In this document: in pieces, positions 27,214-36,311 of the stretch
Position numbering within the stretch: position 1 is the first letter of the stretch
How the letters are laid out: each line of letters starts with the position of its first letter
Source of the DNA: Desulfosporosinus sp049943955
GTDB lineage: Bacteria > Bacillota > Desulfitobacteriia > Desulfitobacteriales > Desulfitobacteriaceae
Direction: 5' to 3'
NCBI RefSeq assembly: GCF_049943955.1
Contig: NZ_JBNFTW010000014.1
Coordinates: 1-64,000 of the forward strand
Length of the DNA stretch: 64,000 nucleotides
The notes under the pieces: generated by a model
What the model was told of the DNA's origin: nothing
What the model saw: the letters and a program-made list of their open reading frames with translations, nothing else
Databases searched by the model: none
Position numbers and translations under genes: made by a program

Positions 27214-27339
27214 ATGGCATTCGGAGCAGGTCCTGTTGACGGTGTTGATGGAGTTGTATGCACACCTAATTTCTTACCAGGAATTGCTGTTGTAGTTGTG
27301 ATTATTCTTCTCTTAATCGCAATGGGTATTGTGTTTTAA
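27214..27339 (+). CDS. Microprotein 1 of four, YjcZ-like single-helix peptide (41 aa)
   Basis: This 41-residue peptide begins MAFGAGPVDG, contains one cysteine, and ends in a hydrophobic helix with the tail ILLLIAMGIVF. A perfect AGGAGG Shine-Dalgarno sits at 27200-27205. The closest family I recognise is the very small glycine-rich membrane peptides annotated YjcZ in spore formers; this is by pattern, not search. It is the first of four tandem genes that share the hydrophobic tail. Confidence 0.65.
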   Translation: MAFGAGPVDGVDGVVCTPNFLPGIAVVVVIILLLIAMGIVF

Positions 27340-27374
27340 TACGTTTCTTCTGAATGGAATAAGGAGGGGTATTT

Positions 27375-27512
27375 ATGTACGGATATGGTGCTGCCGGATA
27401 CGGAGCTGGATGCTGTGCACCTGTTGCTCCTGTAGGAGTTGGCTGCGGGGTTGGTGTTGGCATTATTGCTATTGCAACTCTTATTCTTATCGCGCTGGGA
27501 GTTATATTCTAA
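27375..27512 (+). CDS. Microprotein 2 of four, YjcZ-like (45 aa)
   Basis: This 45-residue peptide begins MYGYGAAGYGAG, carries a Cys-Cys pair and a third cysteine, then a hydrophobic helix ending ILIALGVIF. AAGGAGGGG lies upstream. The glycine/tyrosine N-terminus is the hallmark of YjcZ-like peptides. It pairs in type with microprotein 4, which shares the MYGYG start. Confidence 0.68.
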   Translation: MYGYGAAGYGAGCCAPVAPVGVGCGVGVGIIAIATLILIALGVIF

Positions 27513-27554
27513 ACTAGAATTTTAGATATAAAGAGATTGAAGGAGGTTATAAAA

Positions 27555-27668
27555 ATGGCTTTTGGAGCAGCTGGAGTTGGATGTGGAACTGGTGTCGGTG
27601 TTGGTGCAGGTATTGGAATCGTCGTTGTCATCATTCTTTTGCTTATCGCTTTAGGTATCGTATTCTAA
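27555..27668 (+). CDS. Microprotein 3 of four, YjcZ-like (37 aa)
   Basis: This 37-residue peptide begins MAFGAAGVGCG, like microprotein 1, and ends ILLLIALGIVF. GAAGGAGG precedes the ATG. About half of the peptide is a single predicted membrane helix. Confidence 0.68.
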   Translation: MAFGAAGVGCGTGVGVGAGIGIVVVIILLLIALGIVF

Positions 27669-27693
27669 GTAAAACAAGTTCGGGGGTGATTTA

Positions 27694-27783
27694 ATGTACG
27701 GTTATGGTTTTGGTAGTTGTGTAGGAGCTGGAATTATTGCTATCGCGGTCTTAATCTTGATTGCTTTAGGAGTTATCTTTTAA
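27694..27783 (+). CDS. Microprotein 4 of four, YjcZ-like (29 aa)
   Basis: This 29-residue peptide begins MYGYGFGSC and ends ILIALGVIF. It is a shortened version of microprotein 2. GGGGGTGAT serves as the ribosome binding site. A terminator-like hairpin follows at 27818-27851, so the four genes probably form one transcript. Confidence 0.62.
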   Translation: MYGYGFGSCVGAGIIAIAVLILIALGVIF

Positions 27784-27817
27784 GTTAAGATAGATTAGGT
27801 TAAAAATAAGGTTAGAA

Positions 27818-27858
27818 GAGAAGGGTGTAACATGATCGTTATACTCTTCTCCTGTTTG
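27818..27858 (+). terminator. Terminator after the microprotein array
   Basis: GAGAAGGGTGTAAC (27818-27831) pairs with GTTATACTCTTCTC (27838-27851), 14 pairs including two G-T, followed by CTGTTTGT. Confidence 0.6.
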
Positions 27859-27978
27859 TCCACTAACTAAAAGATTAAGGTACCGACCTGCTAACTATTG
27901 CGCTAAATACAGAAATGGATTAGATTGGATAAAATCGGCCATACTAGCAGCAAAGAAAGGTCGGGGGCGAGCGGGTGA

Positions 27979-28425
27979 ATGAGATTCATTCAGTTAGTTA
28001 TATTTGAGGTCCTTTTTCTTTTTTCTGCAGGATTAATTTTTTTTGGAGGAATACGAGGAACTGTAGCCGCTGTAGCTGTCCTTTCAATAGTAAACTTAGC
28101 GGTGCATTCACTAGGACAATTCTGGCATTGGGAAATTCCCTTATTTTTTGGAGGACTTTTTGGCGTTTTATCACTGCTTATTCTTGGCAAAATAACCAGC
28201 AGAACCAAAATCGTCAGTGGTTTAGTTGGGGGATTAATTGGCTTGGTTGTCTTTGGTGCATTTTTGACGCCGGTGGCGGCCATTTTTATCTGGATTCTTG
28301 TCGTGGGAATGGGCTTAGTTCCCAAAAGCGACAGCCGACAATTCCTTTGGGGCTTTGCCCCGACAATCATGCGCATAATTCTTGGTATTGGAGGAATTAT
28401 TTTTGGAAATTTTATGACTTTGTAG
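27979..28425 (+). CDS. Small four-helix membrane protein, unknown function
   Basis: This 148-residue protein is almost entirely hydrophobic, with helices near residues 5-22, 26-45, 52-70 and 80-115, plus a C-terminal hydrophobic segment. Glycine-rich turns (FFGGLFG, GLVGGLIG) recall small DUF456-like membrane proteins, but I cannot name the family with confidence. GGGGGCGAGCGGG lies upstream of the ATG. It follows the microprotein array after a terminator and about 130 bases with no other gene. Confidence 0.6.
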   Translation: MRFIQLVIFEVLFLFSAGLIFFGGIRGTVAAVAVLSIVNLAVHSLGQFWHWEIPLFFGGLFGVLSLLILGKITSRTKIVSGLVGGLIGLVVFGAFLTPVAAIFIWILVVGMGLVPKSDSRQFLWGFAPTIMRIILGIGGIIFGNFMTL

Positions 28426-28552
28426 AAACGTTGGTAACAAAGTACTAATAAAAGGCTTGCTATAAGTTGCACTATTTGTTATTCTTGTCATATACTGAAA
28501 TTGTCAGGCATTATAGCTGGGCTCGCTAAGGTTGGGGCAGCGGAGAAATCCG

Positions 28553-28588
28553 TGGGACTTCTTTTAATTAAGAAGTCCCATTTCTTTA
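28553..28588 (+). terminator. Terminator upstream of the CDF gene
   Basis: A perfect 11-bp stem TGGGACTTCTT (28553-28563)/AAGAAGTCCCA (28570-28580), 6-nt loop and TTTCTTT tail. Confidence 0.8.
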
Positions 28589-28640
28589 TAAGTTCTTAGG
28601 GCAAGTTTAGGGGATTTGCCGGAAAGCGAGGACAAACATA

Positions 28641-29591
28641 GTGAATGAAAAGACTCAGGTTGCAACCCTGTCGGTAGTATCAAATACCTTTCTTACTCTA
28701 GCAAAAGTTATAATTGGATTAATGGGTGGCTCCATAAGTATTTTATCCGATGGTATTCATTCCGGAATTGATCTGATTGCTTCATTTATTGCTCTTTTCG
28801 CAGTAAGACAATCCGAGAAACCGGCTGATTCACGTCATGCCTATGGACATGGAAAAATCGAAAATGTTTCAGGTACGATTGAAGCGCTTTTGATTTTCTT
28901 GGCGGCCATTATGATTATTTATGAATCGATCCAGAAAGCTTATTTAATTTGGGCTGGCGGCAGCTTAGCCCTTGATAATTTAGGGATAGGTCTCGTTATA
29001 ATGGGGCTATCAGCACTTATTAATTTCTTTGTATCGGCTCAGTTAATGAGAGTTGCTAAACGAACGGATTCCGTCGCCTTAGAAGCAGATTCCCTGCATT
29101 TACGAACGGATGTTTATACATCGGCGGGTGTTTTCTGTGGGCTTTTACTAATGAAGATTACCGGCTGGTTAATCTTAGATCCTATAGTGGCCTTGGGGGT
29201 TGCGCTGCTGATTATTAAGGCTTCCTTCGACTTAACGAAAGAAGCATTTTCCCCTCTTGTTGATGTCAGTTTGCCGGAGACAGAGCGGGAGATAATAGCC
29301 GAGGTTTTGAGGCTTCATGACGGGGAATTCGTGGAATTTCATAAACTGAGAACTCGCAAGGCAGGCGCAGAAAGACATGTCGACTTACATTTAGTTGTCC
29401 CGAAATATACTACTGTGGTTGACGTTCATGACCTGTGCGATCAGATAGAAGAAGAAATTAATAATAAACTTCAGGGGACCCATGTTTTGATTCACGCTGA
29501 GCCTTGCAGCAACAGGGGAGAGCAATGCCCTCTTGAAGGCGGTGCAAGTCTTACCTGCCAACATTGCCAGAAACCAAAGGGTAAATTATAA
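28641..29591 (+). CDS. Cation diffusion facilitator family transporter
   Basis: This 316-residue protein exports divalent metal ions by proton antiport. Six helices span residues about 10-205. Both intramembrane sites are HxxxD: His40-Asp44 (HSGID) and the later HLRTD. That pattern is typical of zinc, cadmium, cobalt or iron exporters rather than manganese ones. A cytosolic domain follows, ending in a cysteine-rich tail (CSNRGEQC, CQHC) that is not usual and could bind metal. GTG at 28641 follows a GCGAGGA site. Confidence 0.87.
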   Translation: MNEKTQVATLSVVSNTFLTLAKVIIGLMGGSISILSDGIHSGIDLIASFIALFAVRQSEKPADSRHAYGHGKIENVSGTIEALLIFLAAIMIIYESIQKAYLIWAGGSLALDNLGIGLVIMGLSALINFFVSAQLMRVAKRTDSVALEADSLHLRTDVYTSAGVFCGLLLMKITGWLILDPIVALGVALLIIKASFDLTKEAFSPLVDVSLPETEREIIAEVLRLHDGEFVEFHKLRTRKAGAERHVDLHLVVPKYTTVVDVHDLCDQIEEEINNKLQGTHVLIHAEPCSNRGEQCPLEGGASLTCQHCQKPKGKL

Positions 29592-29612
29592 TGGTAATCT
29601 AGGGGGTATAAT

Positions 29613-32063
29613 GTGAAACGAATATGGGCATTGAAATCAACACCAGAGCATATGGCAAAAACTATCAGTAAATCCCTTTGTCTTTCTACGATCGTTTCAG
29701 ATATTCTCGCACAAAGGAAACTTCAAGATCCTGAGAAGGTTATTGAATTTTTGCATCCAACAGTTTTAAGTTTAGCTTCGCCTTTCTGTTTTCAACATAT
29801 GAAGCGAGTTATAGAACGCATGACGTTGGCCTTAAAAAGCCAAGAAAAGGTACTGGTCTACGGAGACTATGATGTTGATGGCGTTACTAGTACCGCTTTA
29901 TTATATAAAGTTCTGACGGACCTTGGCTTTCAGGCCGTAGCCTATATTCCTCATCGCCAAGATGAGGGGTACGGTTTGCATGAAGGGGCGATTAGACGAG
30001 CCGCTAAAGCAAATGTCAAGGTTATTATTACCGTTGATTGCGGAGTAACTGCAGTTTCCGAAGTCACTATTGCCCGGGAACTGAATATTGATGTTATTAT
30101 TACAGATCATCATGAACCACCTGAGCTTTTGCCGGAAGCTTACGCGATATTAAATCCTAAGATTGCTGATTCGGGCTATCCCTTTCGTGATCTTGCCGGT
30201 GTGGGCGTCGCTTTCAAACTAGCTCAGGCTCTTATTCAGTCTTTAGGGAATGGCGGCACAGAATTCCAGACCGAAAGAAATCTTCTTGATCTGGTAGCTC
30301 TAGGAACAATTGCTGACTTAGTGCCTTTGATCGGTGAAAACCGGGTTTTCGTCTATCATGGCCTTCGCCAAATGGAAAAGTCCCGTCACCCGGGGTTAGA
30401 TGCTCTTCTCGAAGAATGCGGCCTCAAGAACAAACCTCTTAAGGCCGGGCAAATAGGGTTCATGGTAGCGCCAAGGATTAATGCCGCGGGACGTATGGAT
30501 AGTGCCCGCGAAGGACTTGAACTCCTCTTGACAGAGGATTCAGCAGGAGCAGCAGAGCTTGCACGTTTGTTAACGAAGGAAAATCAAGCAAGGCAAGATA
30601 CCGAGAAAGAGATTTTGACTGAAGCGATTGCTATGCTTGAGAAGGACCCGCTGCCTAGAGTTATTGTACTTTCGTCTGATCATTGGCATCATGGAGTGAT
30701 TGGGATTGTTGCCTCTCGTTTAGTGGAACGATATTATCGACCGGTATTTATGATCTCAGAAGAAGGAACGGAAGCTAAAGGGTCGGCCCGAGGAATTCCT
30801 GGCTATCCTGTATTGGAACAATTAAAAACTCAGGCTGATTTATTAATTAAATTTGGAGGACATAGCGCGGCTGCGGGGTTTTCTCTTTTAACAGATAATA
30901 TCCCAGGCTTGAGGGAAGGACTTAATCAACAAGCTAAAGCCTTTGAAGAATCACTTTTTCAAGAGGTTTTACATATTGATCGCAAGGTCTCCCTTAATGA
31001 GATTTCCTCCGAACTGCTTCATGAACTTGACCAATTAGGCCCTTTTGGTTTTGGTAATTCCGGTCCGATTCTAGCAACGCAAGGACTGGAAGTTTATTCC
31101 TTGAATGCAGTAGGCAAAGAACGAAATCATTTAAAATTCCGTTTCGGAAATCATGGTGAACACGAGGGAATCGCCTTTCGCTTAGGCGACAGGATCTCTG
31201 AATTATCAAACTCACCTAGGTTGGATGTGGCCTTTAGCTTGGATTGGAACACATTTCAGGGTCTCGACAAAGTGCAGTTAATGATTAAGGACATCTTGCC
31301 GAAGGCGGATTTGGTTAAGGATGATTATGACGGTTTTCTTGAGAACGATGAAAACCAGGTTGGGGAACAAATTGCTGTTGCACAGGAAAGTGATGATATT
31401 CTCTGGATGAACTGGGAAGATTTCTTTCCTGATGCATGGTCAGTGGAGGAGAGAAGACAAATTTGGCTCTGGGATGCTTTACAGAGCGAATCTCAATGTC
31501 AACCTTGGGAGGACAACTTAATCCGCAAGTATTTCCCTTCAGCTTCAAAGCATAAACAATCGCCTTCCCACGCCGATCTGAACAATTTAAGAGTAAATGA
31601 TGGCTTGGGGTTAATCCTTGGTCTTCCGCTCTCAGAAGAGGATTTTGAAGAAGCAATTAAAAAGCTGCACGAACTGGGGATCTATCAAATGGTCGTCGTT
31701 GGCTGTCAAGAAATTCAAGAAGAAAGGGTACGAAAACGATGCCGACATTTAACACGTGACGAACTGATTCAGTTTTATCGGGAACTTAGAAGTTTGGGAC
31801 ATGAACGAAACCCTTTTGAGGTTTACCTTGACTCAGAAATGAAGCAGGGTATGAGGATAGCTCTTGAAATTTTTGAGGAATTGGGGCTTATTCGCTGCCT
31901 TGGCGGAAGCGAAAAGATTACCTTAGAGTTAATACCGGTTAACGTCAAATTGGACCTTGATACTTCGGTTCGTTATCGATATAGTAAACAACGGTATGAA
32001 CAAGCTATAAGCTTTCAAAGAGCATTTATAGAGAAGTTAAAACTTCGAGGTGAAAATCGATAA
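29613..32063 (+). CDS. recJ: Single-stranded-DNA exonuclease RecJ, long form
   Basis: RecJ degrades single-stranded DNA 5' to 3' in recombination and repair. The DHH core is intact: GDYDVDG (Asp85-Asp89), VDCGVT (Asp142), TDHH (165-168), and DHHA1 with FGGHSAAAGF. The OB domain follows. At 816 residues it is about 240 longer than the Escherichia coli enzyme; the extra C-terminal part (about 570-816) includes a possible winged helix near the end, as in other Firmicutes. GTG start with AGGGGG upstream. The apt gene follows 17 bases later. Confidence 0.94.
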   Translation: MKRIWALKSTPEHMAKTISKSLCLSTIVSDILAQRKLQDPEKVIEFLHPTVLSLASPFCFQHMKRVIERMTLALKSQEKVLVYGDYDVDGVTSTALLYKVLTDLGFQAVAYIPHRQDEGYGLHEGAIRRAAKANVKVIITVDCGVTAVSEVTIARELNIDVIITDHHEPPELLPEAYAILNPKIADSGYPFRDLAGVGVAFKLAQALIQSLGNGGTEFQTERNLLDLVALGTIADLVPLIGENRVFVYHGLRQMEKSRHPGLDALLEECGLKNKPLKAGQIGFMVAPRINAAGRMDSAREGLELLLTEDSAGAAELARLLTKENQARQDTEKEILTEAIAMLEKDPLPRVIVLSSDHWHHGVIGIVASRLVERYYRPVFMISEEGTEAKGSARGIPGYPVLEQLKTQADLLIKFGGHSAAAGFSLLTDNIPGLREGLNQQAKAFEESLFQEVLHIDRKVSLNEISSELLHELDQLGPFGFGNSGPILATQGLEVYSLNAVGKERNHLKFRFGNHGEHEGIAFRLGDRISELSNSPRLDVAFSLDWNTFQGLDKVQLMIKDILPKADLVKDDYDGFLENDENQVGEQIAVAQESDDILWMNWEDFFPDAWSVEERRQIWLWDALQSESQCQPWEDNLIRKYFPSASKHKQSPSHADLNNLRVNDGLGLILGLPLSEEDFEEAIKKLHELGIYQMVVVGCQEIQEERVRKRCRHLTRDELIQFYRELRSLGHERNPFEVYLDSEMKQGMRIALEIFEELGLIRCLGGSEKITLELIPVNVKLDLDTSVRYRYSKQRYEQAISFQRAFIEKLKLRGENR

Positions 32064-32080
32064 GGAAGGGCGGCAAAATT

Positions 32081-32599
32081 ATGAATTTTAGTGAACACAT
32101 CCGTGTCATAGCTGATTTTCCCAAGGAAGGTATTTCGTATAAAGATATTACGACACTCCTTAAAGAGGGCGGCGTTTATCGGGCAGCTGTTAACGAAATG
32201 GTTGAGAAAATTAAGCCTTGGAAGCCCGATTTGATTGTCGGTCCCGAGGCTCGGGGATTTTTGCTGGGCGCACCTGTTGCTTATGCCTTAGGGATAGGCT
32301 TCGTACCTGTAAGAAAGCCAGGAAAACTGCCGGCTCAAACCATTAGTGAAACCTATGCACTGGAGTATGGATCCGATACCTTGGAGGTCCATGCGGATGC
32401 GATTCATTCTGGTGAACGAATCGTTATTGTTGATGATTTGCTTGCTACCGGCGGGACTATGTCGGCAACGGCAAATTTAATAACAAAAATCGGTGCCGAA
32501 GTTGTGGGCATGGGTTTCCTGATTGAACTCACGTTTTTAATGGGACGTCAAAAATTAGTGGATTATCCTATTTTCTCTTTGGTTGAATATCAAGAGTAA
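32081..32599 (+). CDS. apt: Adenine phosphoribosyltransferase
   Basis: Apt salvages adenine to AMP with PRPP. The 172-residue protein has the PRPP loop IVIVDDLLATGGTM, the flexible-loop region VPVRKPGKLPA, and GPEARGFLLGAPVA. The ATG has AGGAAGGG upstream. It lies between recJ and rel, a conserved clostridial order. Confidence 0.96.
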   Translation: MNFSEHIRVIADFPKEGISYKDITTLLKEGGVYRAAVNEMVEKIKPWKPDLIVGPEARGFLLGAPVAYALGIGFVPVRKPGKLPAQTISETYALEYGSDTLEVHADAIHSGERIVIVDDLLATGGTMSATANLITKIGAEVVGMGFLIELTFLMGRQKLVDYPIFSLVEYQE

Positions 32600-32625
32600 C
32601 TTGCTTCTTAGAGAGGAGTTCCCCT

Positions 32626-34845
32626 ATGTCCTTCGCGGAATTATGGATAAAACTGCAAAAGACGACTCCACAAGCACGCCTGGCTATTGTGGACAAGGCC
32701 TATCGATTTGCTGAGAAAGCCCATCGCAATCAACTTCGCAATTCAGGAGAAGATTATATCCTGCATCCCCTGGAAGTCGCGCAGATTTTGGCAGATCTGG
32801 AAATGGACGAGGCTACAATTGCCGCCGCATTGCTTCATGATGTGGTGGAAGATACAGAGTACACCATCACAGATATCGAGAAAGAATTTGGCTCGGAAAT
32901 TGCTTTGTTAGTCGACGGAGTCACAAAGCTGGGAAGAATTGCTTATAAAAGTAAAGTTGAACAGCAAGTTGAGAATTTGCGCAAAATGTTTCTGGCTATG
33001 GCCAAAGATATCCGTGTTATTCTCATCAAACTTGCCGATCGCCTGCATAATATGCGCACCTTGAAATATCATTCTGTGGAAAAACAGAAAGAAATTGCTC
33101 AGGAAACCTTGGAGATATTTGCCCCCTTGGCCAATCGGCTGGGGATATTCCGCATAAAATGGGAACTGGAGGATCTTTCCTTCCGCTATCTTAAGCCCCA
33201 AGAATATTATGATTTGGTGGAAAAGATTGCCTTAAAGCGACGTGAACGGGAAGCCTATATTAATGAAGTCATTGTTCAGATGCGAAAACGGTTAACTGAA
33301 GTTGACATTTATGCCGATATAGCGGGACGTCCGAAACATTTCTACAGTATTTACCGTAAAATGATTACCCAGCATAAAGAATTAAGTGAAATTTACGATT
33401 TAATGGCTATTCGGGTAATTGTGGAGACCGTCAATGATTGTTACGGTGCTTTAGGCATTATCCATACCCTTTGGAAACCCATTCCCGGCCGCTTTAAAGA
33501 TTATATTGCCATGCCCAAGCCTAATATGTATCAATCTCTCCATACCACCTTAATAGGTGAGCATGGAGAACCTTTTGAAATTCAGATACGGACCTGCGAA
33601 ATGCATCGAACCTCTGAGTATGGTATTGCTGCCCACTGGAAATATAAAGAAGCAAGCAACAAAGATTGTGCCAGCAGTGCTGGAAGCAGGTCGGCGGCTA
33701 GTGTCAATTTCGAGCAAAAGCTGTCCTGGCTGAGGCAGCTTCTGGAATGGCAGCATGAATCCAGGGATGCCGGGGAATTTATGGAGTCCTTAAAGATCGA
33801 TCTCTTTGCTGATACCGTTTTTGTCTTTACGCCTAAAGGGGACGTTGTAGAACTGCCAGCTGATTCCTGTCCCGTAGATTTTGCTTATCGAGTACATACC
33901 GATGTGGGACATCGCTGTGTCGGAGCAAAGATTAACGGCCGTATCGTTCCTCTGGATACGAAGCTGACCAACGGAGATATCATAGAAATTCTTACCTCCA
34001 AGCAAGGAGGATGTCCAAGCAGGGATTGGCTTTCCTTTGTCAAAACATCGCAGGCGAAGAACAGAATCCGCCAGTGGTTTAAGAAGGAACAGCGTGAGGA
34101 CAACATTATACGCGGCCGCGAAAGTTTGGAAAGAGAGGTCCGAAAACTTGGCCTGGATCCTTCGGAAGTCTTGAAGACGGAGAGCCTTTTAGCCATAGGC
34201 AAGAGTCAAAATCTGGTAGGCATTGATGACTTGTATGCTTCTATCGGAGATGGGGTATTGACTCCCAATAAGGTTTTGATGCGCCTGCGTGAAGATTTAA
34301 CCAAAGAAGAACGAGAAAAGATGCAATTAGCTGCGCTGCAGCAAAACGAAGGCAAAACTCCTTCCCAGAGTCATTATGGGAAAGCTTCACACGGTGTCAT
34401 GGTCAAAGGCGTCGACAATGTCTTAGTGCGTTTTTCCCGTTGTTGTAATCCTTTGCCGGGTGATGCAATCATTGGTTATATAACCCGCGGACGCGGAGTT
34501 TCCATTCATCGGCAAGACTGCAGCAACATATTGAATCACTCACAAGAGGAGAGGGATCGGGTCGTTGAGGTTGTCTGGGCCGAACAAGTAGATTCTACCT
34601 ATCCGGTGGATATTAAGATCCATGGGCTGGATAAACCGCGGTTGGTAACTGAAATTATGAATACTGTCTTAGATACCAGGACTCATATCCTGGGAATTAA
34701 TGCTCGAGTAGGCCGGGATAATATGGCTCATATTCAGCTGCGGGTAGAAATTCGCAATCTAGAACAGCTGAAAATGGTGATGCACAAAATTCGCAAGATC
34801 AAGGACATTACGGATGTCGAGCGGATTCACTCAGGAGGAAAGTAA
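32626..34845 (+). CDS. relA: Bifunctional (p)ppGpp synthetase/hydrolase Rel
   Basis: Rel makes and degrades (p)ppGpp in the stringent response. The 739-residue protein has an active-looking HD hydrolase domain (His47, LLHDVVEDT with His71-Asp72), a synthetase domain (GRPKHFYSIYRKM), TGS (VFVFTPKGDVVELP), a zinc-finger-like region with CCNPLPGD, and a C-terminal ACT domain. Both catalytic motifs are intact, so it should be bifunctional. The Shine-Dalgarno of dtd lies inside its 3' end. Confidence 0.95.
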   Translation: MSFAELWIKLQKTTPQARLAIVDKAYRFAEKAHRNQLRNSGEDYILHPLEVAQILADLEMDEATIAAALLHDVVEDTEYTITDIEKEFGSEIALLVDGVTKLGRIAYKSKVEQQVENLRKMFLAMAKDIRVILIKLADRLHNMRTLKYHSVEKQKEIAQETLEIFAPLANRLGIFRIKWELEDLSFRYLKPQEYYDLVEKIALKRREREAYINEVIVQMRKRLTEVDIYADIAGRPKHFYSIYRKMITQHKELSEIYDLMAIRVIVETVNDCYGALGIIHTLWKPIPGRFKDYIAMPKPNMYQSLHTTLIGEHGEPFEIQIRTCEMHRTSEYGIAAHWKYKEASNKDCASSAGSRSAASVNFEQKLSWLRQLLEWQHESRDAGEFMESLKIDLFADTVFVFTPKGDVVELPADSCPVDFAYRVHTDVGHRCVGAKINGRIVPLDTKLTNGDIIEILTSKQGGCPSRDWLSFVKTSQAKNRIRQWFKKEQREDNIIRGRESLEREVRKLGLDPSEVLKTESLLAIGKSQNLVGIDDLYASIGDGVLTPNKVLMRLREDLTKEEREKMQLAALQQNEGKTPSQSHYGKASHGVMVKGVDNVLVRFSRCCNPLPGDAIIGYITRGRGVSIHRQDCSNILNHSQEERDRVVEVVWAEQVDSTYPVDIKIHGLDKPRLVTEIMNTVLDTRTHILGINARVGRDNMAHIQLRVEIRNLEQLKMVMHKIRKIKDITDVERIHSGGK

Positions 34846-34846
34846 C

Positions 34847-35296
34847 ATGCGCAGTGTTGTTCAGCGTGTTAAACGCGCCTCGGTAAAAGTAAAGGGAGAA
34901 ACGGTCGGAGAAATTTCCTCAGGGCTTTTGGTTTTATTGGGTGTAGGGTTAAAGGATCAGGAGGCAGACGTTGCCTGGATGGTGGATAAAATAAGCGGGC
35001 TGCGGATATTTGAAGATTCGGCTGGAAAAATGAATCGTTCCCTTCTGGATACGGGGGGAGAAATTTTGTTAGTTTCGCAGTTTACGCTCTACGGGGATTG
35101 CCGGAGCGGAAAACGGCCAGGCTTTTCGGCCGCTTCCCCGCCTGAAAGGGCAAAGATTCTTTTTGAGCAAGCTGAAGAAGGGCTTCGCAACAAAGGATTA
35201 CACGTCGAAACCGGCGTATTCCAGGCGGAAATGGACGTTGAACTAGTTAATGACGGACCGGTAACGATTCTCTTGGACAGCGAAAAAACGTTCTAA
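34847..35296 (+). CDS. dtd: D-aminoacyl-tRNA deacylase
   Basis: Dtd removes D-amino acids mischarged on tRNA. The 149-residue protein begins MRSVVQRVKRASVKV and has the specificity motif SQFTLYGD and the second motif NDGPVTI that carries the cis-Pro. ATG at 34847 starts one base after the rel stop, with TCAGGAGG inside rel. Confidence 0.95.
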   Translation: MRSVVQRVKRASVKVKGETVGEISSGLLVLLGVGLKDQEADVAWMVDKISGLRIFEDSAGKMNRSLLDTGGEILLVSQFTLYGDCRSGKRPGFSAASPPERAKILFEQAEEGLRNKGLHVETGVFQAEMDVELVNDGPVTILLDSEKTF

Positions 35297-35309
35297 AGGA
35301 GGCTTAATA

Positions 35310-35930
35310 ATGATTGATGGACGTGCGGTGGGTCCTATGGGGGCAAATTGTTATATCTATGCTTGTATGGAAAGCAAGAAAGCCGTATTGATCGATCCGG
35401 GAGCTGATGGAAAAAAGATTCATCGTTGGGTTATGGATAAAGGTATGCATATCGACTATATCTTATTAACCCATGGGCACGTAGATCACATTGGAGCCGT
35501 CGATGAATTAAGGGACCTGCTGGGAGATGTTCAAGTAGGGATACATTCAGGGGATGCTGAAATGCTGACTGATGGCCGAAAAAACCTCTCCAGTTATTTT
35601 GGCCCAGGGGTAGTTCTCAAGAGTGCCGATTTCTTCTTGGAAGATGGGCAGGAAATTTCAGTTGGCAAAGAACGATTGAAAGTGATCCATACTCCCGGTC
35701 ATTCTCCTGGAGGGATATGCCTATGGAGTTCGGAAGGATTGTTCAGCGGAGATACTCTTTTTGCCGGATCCATCGGAAGAACTGATTTCCCGGGAGGTTC
35801 CATGGAATTGCTCATTCGTGGGGTCAAAGAGAAGCTCTTCACTCTTCCTGACAGTACCCGAGTATTGCCCGGACATGGCGAAGAGACAAGTATCGGGGAA
35901 GAGAAACACGATAATCCTTTTTTAACGTAA
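35310..35930 (+). CDS. MBL-fold metallo-hydrolase (glyoxalase II-like)
   Basis: This 206-residue protein has the metallo-beta-lactamase motif THGHVDHIG, then HTPGHSPGG, FSGDTLFAGSIGRTD and LPGHGEET, giving a complete two-metal site. The family includes hydroxyacylglutathione hydrolases and related thioester hydrolases; the substrate is not decided by sequence. AAGGAGG precedes the ATG. It completes the rel-dtd-MBL run seen in many Firmicutes. Confidence 0.88.
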   Translation: MIDGRAVGPMGANCYIYACMESKKAVLIDPGADGKKIHRWVMDKGMHIDYILLTHGHVDHIGAVDELRDLLGDVQVGIHSGDAEMLTDGRKNLSSYFGPGVVLKSADFFLEDGQEISVGKERLKVIHTPGHSPGGICLWSSEGLFSGDTLFAGSIGRTDFPGGSMELLIRGVKEKLFTLPDSTRVLPGHGEETSIGEEKHDNPFLT

Positions 35931-35975
35931 CAACGTTCTCTAAGGGTGTTGCATAACAGAGGGACGGCCTGCACA

Positions 35976-36003
35976 TTGACAAATAGCAATTATTTGTTAC
36001 AAT
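35976..36003 (+). promoter_or_regulatory. Sigma-A promoter of the hisS-aspS T-box transcript
   Basis: TTGACA (35976-35981), a 16-base spacer and TACAAT (35998-36003). Confidence 0.7.
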
Positions 36004-36044
36004 AGTGGATAAACTATTATGTATACATTATGTTGAAGTATTTC

Positions 36045-36272
36045 TATTCATCAAGACCGCTTGGAAGCTATGGCGTATAACTTTCTACAGGGAGGGCTAG
36101 CGTGACTGGAACTAGCCTGAGAGATACGTGATAGGACAGCTAAGCGGGAGTAGCTGATACTGCGGATGGTCTCGTTAACGACTGAAAAGTGGGCGGATAA
36201 ATTCCGTCAATAAGGGTGGCACCACGAGAAGTTCTCGTCCCTTGCTCAAAGCAAGGAACGAGAACTTTTTTT
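36045..36272 (+). promoter_or_regulatory. T-box leader of hisS-aspS
   Basis: The T-box core AAGGGTGGCACCACG (36212-36226) is followed by a terminator stem 36229-36245/36251-36267 with one mismatch and a T run. Stem I closes through AGACC near 36055 and GGTCT near 36168. The T-box tetranucleotide is TGGC, which pairs with an acceptor end GCCA. Bacterial tRNA-Asp has discriminator G73 while tRNA-His has C73, so the sensed tRNA is more likely tRNA-Asp. GAT at 36156-36158 is a candidate specifier codon, not proven. Uncharged tRNA would let transcription reach hisS. Confidence 0.9.
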
Positions 36273-36311
36273 ACGATCAGAATGTATATTATTTCCTAAG
36301 GAGGAACGACC

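Noticed and set aside
27329..27517. 62-codon frame in the microprotein array
   Set aside because: It is out of frame with the second microprotein gene, which has a better Shine-Dalgarno and a family-like product.
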